From contig QZCP01000068.1 in assembly GCA_003956705.1 (NCBI GenBank), positions 62,001 through 126,000 on the forward strand: DNA of 64,000 nt, read 5' to 3'. The stretch's first letter is position 1; each line of letters starts with the position of its first letter. The notes under the pieces are model-generated. The model was not told the DNA's origin. It did no database searches and saw nothing but the letters and a program-made list of their open reading frames with translations. Source of the stretch: Brevipalpus yothersi (lineage: Eukaryota; Arthropoda; Arachnida; Trombidiformes; Tenuipalpidae). The position numbers and the translations under genes are program-made. Positions 58,301 through 64,000 of this stretch are shown piece by piece.

Positions 58301-61300
58301 CAGTGTTGGAAGATTTTGTTTCCAAAATTTTTGGACCAGGCAAAAAGTTAGGCAGTTTGATTATTTTCACCATGTGTTTACTGATTATTATATCGAGCAT
58401 TTCAATGCAATTATTTTGCTCATTGCAAGACTATCATCGATTCCAAACTTTTCCGGAAGCATTTATGTCCATGTTTCAAATTCTTACCCAAGAAGGTTGG
58501 ACCGATTTGATGAATGAAACAATCCATCGAACACGCAGTTTTTTCACCATCACAAGCGCCATATACTTCATACTGTATCATCTGTTTGTTACACTGATTG
58601 TTATGAGTATGTTTGTTGCCGTTATTCTGGATAATCTTGAGTTGGATGAAGATATCAAAAAAGTTAAGCAACTCAAAGCCCGTGAACAGAGTGCCAGTAT
58701 TAGCGAAGCACTTCCATTACGATTGAGAATATTCGAAAGATTTCCCGATTCACCACAAATGGCCAAATTGAACAAGGTATCATCTGAATTTAACATTCCA
58801 AAAGTGAGAGAAAGTTTTATGCGCTCATTTATTGATGAAGAAGAGGAGACAACATTGCCCAAAGATGTGACACCAGAGCAAGATTTGTTGAGCACATATC
58901 GAAAAACTTATCCAATTCGTCTATTAACATCACCCAATAAGACACGAACAGCAAATGCTCATCTTCGAAAAAGTTCTGTGGACATGATTGTGAAAGAGAG
59001 CAATTATTATCGAATGTTATTCGGTGAATCTGGTCAAATGTTTGTGCCGGGAAAAATGCAAAAAGGTGAAGTTGGCCAAAAATTGACTCGATATGATGCA
59101 AAAAGTATTCGACGCTCAGTTCGTGGATCAATCAAAATGAAGCACACATATGATCATCTGAAAGAGAATGGTGGAGAAATAACGGACAATCCGGCCAATG
59201 CCACTGGTACTCGAGATCCTCATGATTTTGATATTAAATTGTTGCAACGAAAAAGACAGCAAGCAGAAATGAAACGTAATCAGCGGGAAGAAGATCTTCG
59301 AGAAAATCATCCATTCTTTGATACACCATTATTTTTTGTTGGACGTGAAAGTAGATTCCGACGATTTTGTCAACGAATCGTTTATTCTCGATATGATTCT
59401 CAAATTCGAGATCCAATGACTGGAAAGGAGCGAAAAATTCGTTACAAAGCTGTTCAGTAAGTGATTGATGTGAATTGGTTTTGTAATACATTTGAAACTC
59501 AGAATATTCTTATTTACAAAACTTCTTTGTTCACTTCCAGCAATCTTCTTGGACTTGTCACCTATCTTGACTGGATAATGATCATTGTGACTAGTTTGAG
59601 CTGTATTTCGATGATGTTCGAAAAGCCCCACTACCGAATAGCCAACAATTCGGAACTCCAGATAATGGAATATGTGTTTGTCACCATGATGGCCATCGAA
59701 TTAATTGTGAAAACTTTGGCCGATGGGCTACTATTCACACCGAAAGCTTTGGTGAAAGATGTTGCCGGTGTGATGGATTTTTTTATTTTTACCGTTAGCT
59801 GTGTATTCATTTGCTGGATGCCTGAGCACGTTGAGCCTCGATCTCGTGAACAAACAATCCTTTTATTACGCTGTATTCGACCATTGAGAATATTCAGCTT
59901 GGTGCCTCATATGCGAAAAGTGGTCTATGAACTTTGCCGTGGTTTCAAGGAAATATTATTGGTAGCCGTTCTGATGATCACACTGTTGTTCACATTCGCA
60001 TGCTTTGGAGTTCATGTGTTTGGTGGAAGATTGGCAAGATGCAACGATCATGAAATAACAAGACCAGTAAGTCAATCATTTTTATTTTCAAGCGATTTTG
60101 AATTCATTTTTTTGGGAAGAAAAGTGTAATCTGATTGAATATTCAATTTCTTTTTGTACTTAATTTCTTTCTTCTCTCTCTTTTCTTTCATGACTCCATT
60201 AGGAAGACTGTGTAGGAGTATTTTTTAGGAGAGCATTTGTAACAAAAATGAAAGTAGACATTCCACCTGATGATCCCTCTTATCCTGAAATAATGGTTCC
60301 TCGAGTATGGTAAGTATGTGTTCGAAATGGAAGTGGTAATGATGAGAAGAAGAAAAAAATTTCCGAAAAAAGAGAGAAAATTTTATTCAAAAATCATTCC
60401 TGTATAAATTTTTGAATAATTTTCTTGAAAATTTTTCCCATCACATTAGTATGAAACAACAATATTCCATCTCATGATGATTCTGTTCAATTTTCTGTCA
60501 GGAGAAATCCTAGAAATTTTAATTTCGATAATATTCTGAGCGCCATGATAGTTCTTTTCGAGATGCTTTCCACTGAAGGCTATACAGAAGTTCGAGACAT
60601 CATTAATCATACATTTGGTTCAGTGAGTAATATAAATGTATTTTGATGTTAAAGAAAATATGAATGAACGAGTGAAGAAAAAAATTCACATCCTCATCAA
60701 TGTTTGGCTGAAATCAACTGATATAATTGAAGGTTTATCGTTTCTCTCGCTAACTTGACTATCATAACAGCATCTTATCCTGCAAACCCTTTAATAACAA
60801 TTTTAACTCAATTTGTAATTAACCAAATACTAATGGAATGTTCTCTCTCTCTCTCTCCCTCTTTCTTCGCCTGTTTTCTTGTATATACCATAAAGGGCTA
60901 ATCCAAGGCGATTCAACTTTGATAATATTGGAAATGCAATGTTAGCCTTGTTTATCGTGCTCTCCACAAAAGGTTGGAGCGATATTCGTGATGTTATCTT
61001 ACAAAGACTGGGACATGTAAGACCAAAATATCAAATGACCAAAACTAATCCATAATGAGCATGATATTATGAATGCATGATCTATTTTTTTTGCTCTACC
61101 TCCATCACATACACACACACACATATCCCTACTTGTTCATCTAAACAAAATTATTGCACTTTTTTAATGGATTCACGTATTGTCCATAAGTTTTTCTTCT
61201 TCCTAATTTTTGTTAACAAGTAACAATCACCTTCTCTCTCTCTCCATCCCTAAGCTATGAGCTATGAGCTCAAAGTCTCTCGTAATGTGAAGATAGAAAA

Positions 61301-62688
61301 AGTATTTAAGGTACATCCTATCTTTTATGACTACAATTTTCAATTCATTTGAATACCCCTTCATTTAGTAAAGTTTCTTATTTATTTCTTTCTTCACTGT
61401 CCAGCAAAATTTTTACATCCCTCAAATGCTGATACCCAAGCTGATAGGCGCTGCTTTTGCTTCACCCTTTTTCCATCTCGTTTGTGTGTATATTGTGAGA
61501 ATGCTGAGAAAAAAAAATTAAAGCGAATGAAAATATCAAAATCAAAATATAATTACAGTAATAAATATTCGACTGATTTAAAATTTTTTCTTTCTTTTCT
61601 CCATGTCCATCTTCGTCTTTATCTTCTTCTTCATTTTGGCCACTAATTTATCAACCAGGTCTACACTATCTATATTCACGCCTACGTTTTTTTGGGCTCA
61701 CTGATCGGACTAACATTGTTCGTTGGTGTGGTGATTGCTAATTATGGTGAAAACAAGGGAACTGCCTTGTTGACCGTAGATCAGCGACGTTGGTGTGATC
61801 TAAAGAAGCGTCTCAAGATTGCTCAACCTTTACACTTACCACCCAGACCAGATTATCATCGATTGAGAGCATTCTTTTACGATATAACACAACATATTGC
61901 ATTTAAACGCTTGATAGCTGTGATGGTTATCATTAACAGTTGTCTACTTGCCTTTTCATGGGATAAAAATGAAAGCTACACCATACCATTGGCTACTGTA
62001 TCATCATTTTTGACATCAATGTTTGTCATTGAAGTGATGATAAAAGCAATCGCTTTCACTCCTCGCGGCTATTGGCAATCACGTCGAAACCGTTACGATC
62101 TATTCGTAACGGTATTAGGAGTCGTATGGGTTGTTCTGGTGAGCTTCATCATCATTCAACTTATTTTGTACAAATGATATTTTGTTTTTCTTCTCCTTCT
62201 TTTACATTTCTTTTCATAAGAAAAGCCAGAAGAAATGCCAACATTCCTACAATATTATCTCTCTCTCTCAATCTTTCAAGTTTCTTGATACCAACATTTG
62301 TACTCATTTCTGCTTTTTCTACTCCTTTTCAGCATTTCACTCTGATGAATGAGATCAGCTACTCATTTGGCTTTGTAGTGGTCATCCTACGATTTTTCAC
62401 AATCACCGGTAAACATGCCACACTAAAGATGCTCATGCTGACCGTGGCTGTATCCGTCTATAAAAGTTTTTTCATTATAATGGGCATGTTTCTTCTAATT
62501 CTATTCTACGCCCTGATGGGAGTGATTCTGTTTGGAGGTGTTAAGTATGGAGAGGCCGTTGGAAGGTAGTGTACCGAGTCTCAATTAACCGGAGCATTCT
62601 CAGGAAAAAAGAAATTAACAGAAAAGAGAAGAGAGAAGAGAGAAGAGAAAACTAAAATTGCTTGTCAAATAATCATCACACCAGACGA

Positions 62689-62736
<48 letters not shown>

Positions 62737-64000
62737 TGTGTCTTGTATCTTCCTCATCTTTTTGCTCATCATCATATACATACTTTTCTCTCTCTTTCTC
62801 TTTCTTTTTGACCTTCCCAATATTTAGACACGCCAATTTTAAAACAGCTACCAACGGAATGATCACACTGTTTCGAATCGTTACTGGTGAGGAATGGAAT
62901 AAAATCATGCATGACTGTATGGTAAGTAATATACAGATAGATACACATGTATTTATACTCATCGGAAACATGTCTTATTAGACACAAAATTAATGATTAC
63001 TTCAAATTACGGCATGTGTGTATTTGTTTGGAACCATTAAATAAGAGAGAGAGAGAGAAAGAAAAGTGTACCCACATATTAATTTTTACTTTATTCTTTT
63101 TTTCAACCCTCCATCTTGCCTCAGGTATCTCCTCCGTACTGTACGTTGGGCAAAAATTATTGGGAAACTGATTGTGGAAATTTTACATTTGCATTATTTT
63201 ATTTTGGCTCATTTTATGTTCTTATCACTTACATCTGTCTCAATCTGTTGGTTGCCATTATTATGGAAAATTTTTCCCTCTTCTACTCTAATGAGGAAGA
63301 TGCACTGTTAAGTTATGCAGATATTCGCAATTTTCAAAATACATGGAATATGGTTGACACTCAGCAAAGAGGCATGATTCCCGTTCGTAGAGTTAAATTT
63401 TTACTACGTCTACTCAAAGGACGACTGGAAGTTGATTTGGGCAAAGATAATCTACTATTCAAACACATGGTACACGAAATGAAACGATTGCACAACAGTG
63501 AAGATGTAAGCTTTCACGATGTACTCAATATGCTATCATATCGATCGGTTGATATTCGTAAAAGTTTACAATTAGAAGAACTAATGGCCCGAGAAGAATT
63601 AGAATATATTATACAAGATGAGGTTGCCAAGCAAACCATACGACATTGGCTTGATAAGTGTATACGTCGAATTCGTCAGCAAAGACAGCAAGCTCAACAA
63701 TCATTGATTCAAGATTTACGTGCCACAAACGAGCCATACTATGCCGGTCTTGGTGGACTGAGTCCAGCACGAGACGATGTATCACCAGAACGCAAAGAAT
63801 CGATTAAAGAGGAGATCATTGAGGGTGGAATAAGTGGTCTCGGTGGTGGGGGTGGTATTGCTAGTAGTGGTAGTGGTACTGGAGGTGGTGTTGGTGGTGG
63901 TGGTGGTAGTGATGATAATCGTCATCAAGGATTACAATCCACCTCCCAGTTGGTACAATCACAACAGCAATTGCAGCCTTCCGGCCTTGGACAAGTGGGT
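55303..64000 (+). CDS. NALCN: NALCN sodium-leak channel (narrow abdomen ortholog), 3' end beyond window
   Basis: NALCN is the four-domain, 24-TM sodium-leak channel that sets resting potential in neurons, working with UNC79/UNC80 and FAM155/NLF-1. Exons: 55303-55677, 57205-59456, 59541-60066, 60203-60309, one of 60502-60622 or 60896-61016, 61659-62138, 62333-62565, 62828-62921, and 63125 to the window end; all phases agree, giving about 1,688 residues so far. Landmarks: NKPWVKRFLRLCALMSLISV, RAPRPLIMIR, YGLLGVQLFGT, LAWLVKNVFIAVI, IFGPGKKLGSL, DNLELDED, LLGLVTYLDW, GTALLTVDQRRW, YWQSRRNRYDL, LNMLSYRSVDIRKSLQLEEL. Filter residues are E278 (QEGW), E555 (QEGW), E or K at 1112 depending on the exon used, and E1386 (GEEW). 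After EVAKQTIRHWLDKC the tail becomes Gly/Gln-rich and is still open at 64000. Confidence 0.97.
56143..56349 (-). CDS. Small secreted Gly/Tyr-rich protein nested in a NALCN intron, 68 aa
   Basis: Antisense to NALCN, within its first coding intron. The frame starts MYKSRVISLIMVFIYWFVPK and continues VLA, a good signal peptide with cleavage likely before SYGD. The mature part is two near-copies of a unit: GDIIILGGYGGFGGMGGG and GDIIIMGGYGGFGGYG, separated by LVSQGKGRKG, ending at TAG. Short secreted GGYGGFGG proteins are common in arthropod cuticle, silk or antimicrobial peptide sets; which applies here is not known. The opposite strand has a longer open frame (56053-56577), but its Thr/Ile/Ser composition is what the complement of a Gly-repeat gene gives. 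Confidence 0.65.
   Translation of the reverse strand: MYKSRVISLIMVFIYWFVPKVLASYGDIIILGGYGGFGGMGGGLVSQGKGRKGDIIIMGGYGGFGGYG
60502..60622 (+). other. NALCN: NALCN alternative domain III pore exon, Glu form
   Basis: 121 nt, phase 2 in and phase 0 out. Encodes RNPRNFNFDN, then VLFEMLSTEGYTEVRD, with GAA at 60575-60577 in the selectivity-filter position. Used alone it gives an EEEE ring like calcium channels. Confidence 0.9.
60896..61016 (+). other. NALCN: NALCN alternative domain III pore exon, Lys form
   Basis: 121 nt, same phases as the exon 274 bp upstream. Encodes ANPRRFNFDN, then ALFIVLSTKGWSDIRD, with AAA at 60969-60971. Used alone it gives the EEKE ring of vertebrate NALCN. The acceptor (ataccataaag) has a CT-rich tract about 30 bp upstream. 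Confidence 0.92.
62693..62732 (+). repeat. (GA)n microsatellite in a NALCN intron
   Basis: About 20 GA units within the intron 62566-62827, upstream of the exon that encodes the domain IV pore. Confidence 0.95.
63832..63912 (+). repeat. GGT-rich coding repeat in the NALCN tail
   Basis: Irregular GGT triplets coding a Gly/Ser run (GLGGGGGIASSGSGTGGG, then VGGGGGSDD) in the cytosolic C-terminus, followed by Gln-rich sequence. Confidence 0.8.

Noticed and set aside
61256..61315. Possible extra NALCN exon (after ccctaag, before gtacat)
   Set aside because: Open in only one frame; its phases (2 to 0) do not fit the phase-0 junction between the pore exons and 61659, and NALCN needs no sequence here.
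1..64000. tRNA, rRNA, CRISPR or bacterial-type operon features
   Set aside because: None recognised by eye. The DNA is eukaryotic, so CRISPR and operon signals are not expected; a tRNA could still be missed without a covariance-model scan.

Overview
This is nuclear DNA from a small-genome arthropod. An acariform mite or a similar chelicerate is my best guess, but nothing in the sequence proves it. It is AT-rich, has GT-AG introns mostly of 50-250 bp with a few of 1-1.7 kb, carries many (CT)n/(GA)n microsatellites, and encodes clearly metazoan proteins. I rebuilt gene models by joining reading frames across splice sites with matching phases. Transcript support is not available here.
Layout. 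1-1059 (+): C-terminal end of splicing factor PRPF8. 2564-4809 (-): three-exon RRM protein with a PP1-docking-like tail. 6700-7590 (-): five-exon secreted Cys/Gly/Trp repeat protein. 8297-9782 (-): POFUT1, the protein O-fucosyltransferase, ending in KDEL. 11786-12817 (+): BLVRB-type flavin/biliverdin reductase. 12818-21028: long, microsatellite-rich, gene-poor stretch with a few doubtful exons. 21029-21616 (-): LITAF-domain protein. 26375-30827 (+): last four exons of a large disordered protein I do not recognise. 31284-31751 (-): two-TM protein with DPW/DSW motifs. 32672-33702 (-): Met/Gly-rich protein, incomplete. 34919-38038 and 39086-42493 (-): two tandem intronless P4-ATPases of the ATP8A class. 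43230-43981 (-): 66-residue charged protein with a 7-nt first coding exon. 48384-50246 (-): intronless serpin with a long Ser/Thr/Pro-rich N-terminal region. 52762-54207 (+): mpaB/rubber-oxygenase-type protein. 54589-54787: pogo-like MITE. 55303-64000 (+): NALCN sodium-leak channel, running off the window, with a small antisense secreted Gly-rich gene inside its first coding intron.
The genes do not form one pathway. The strongest points are: two phase-matched 121-nt NALCN exons that swap the domain III selectivity residue (Glu or Lys); the tandem flippase pair, in which one copy has changed DGET to DGEN, changed the residues before PISL and lost the regulatory tail; the MITE; a 287-bp dispersed repeat present twice; the RRM/PP1-motif protein; and an exon at 19.5 kb that reads as one protein only if an A7 run is shifted by one base.
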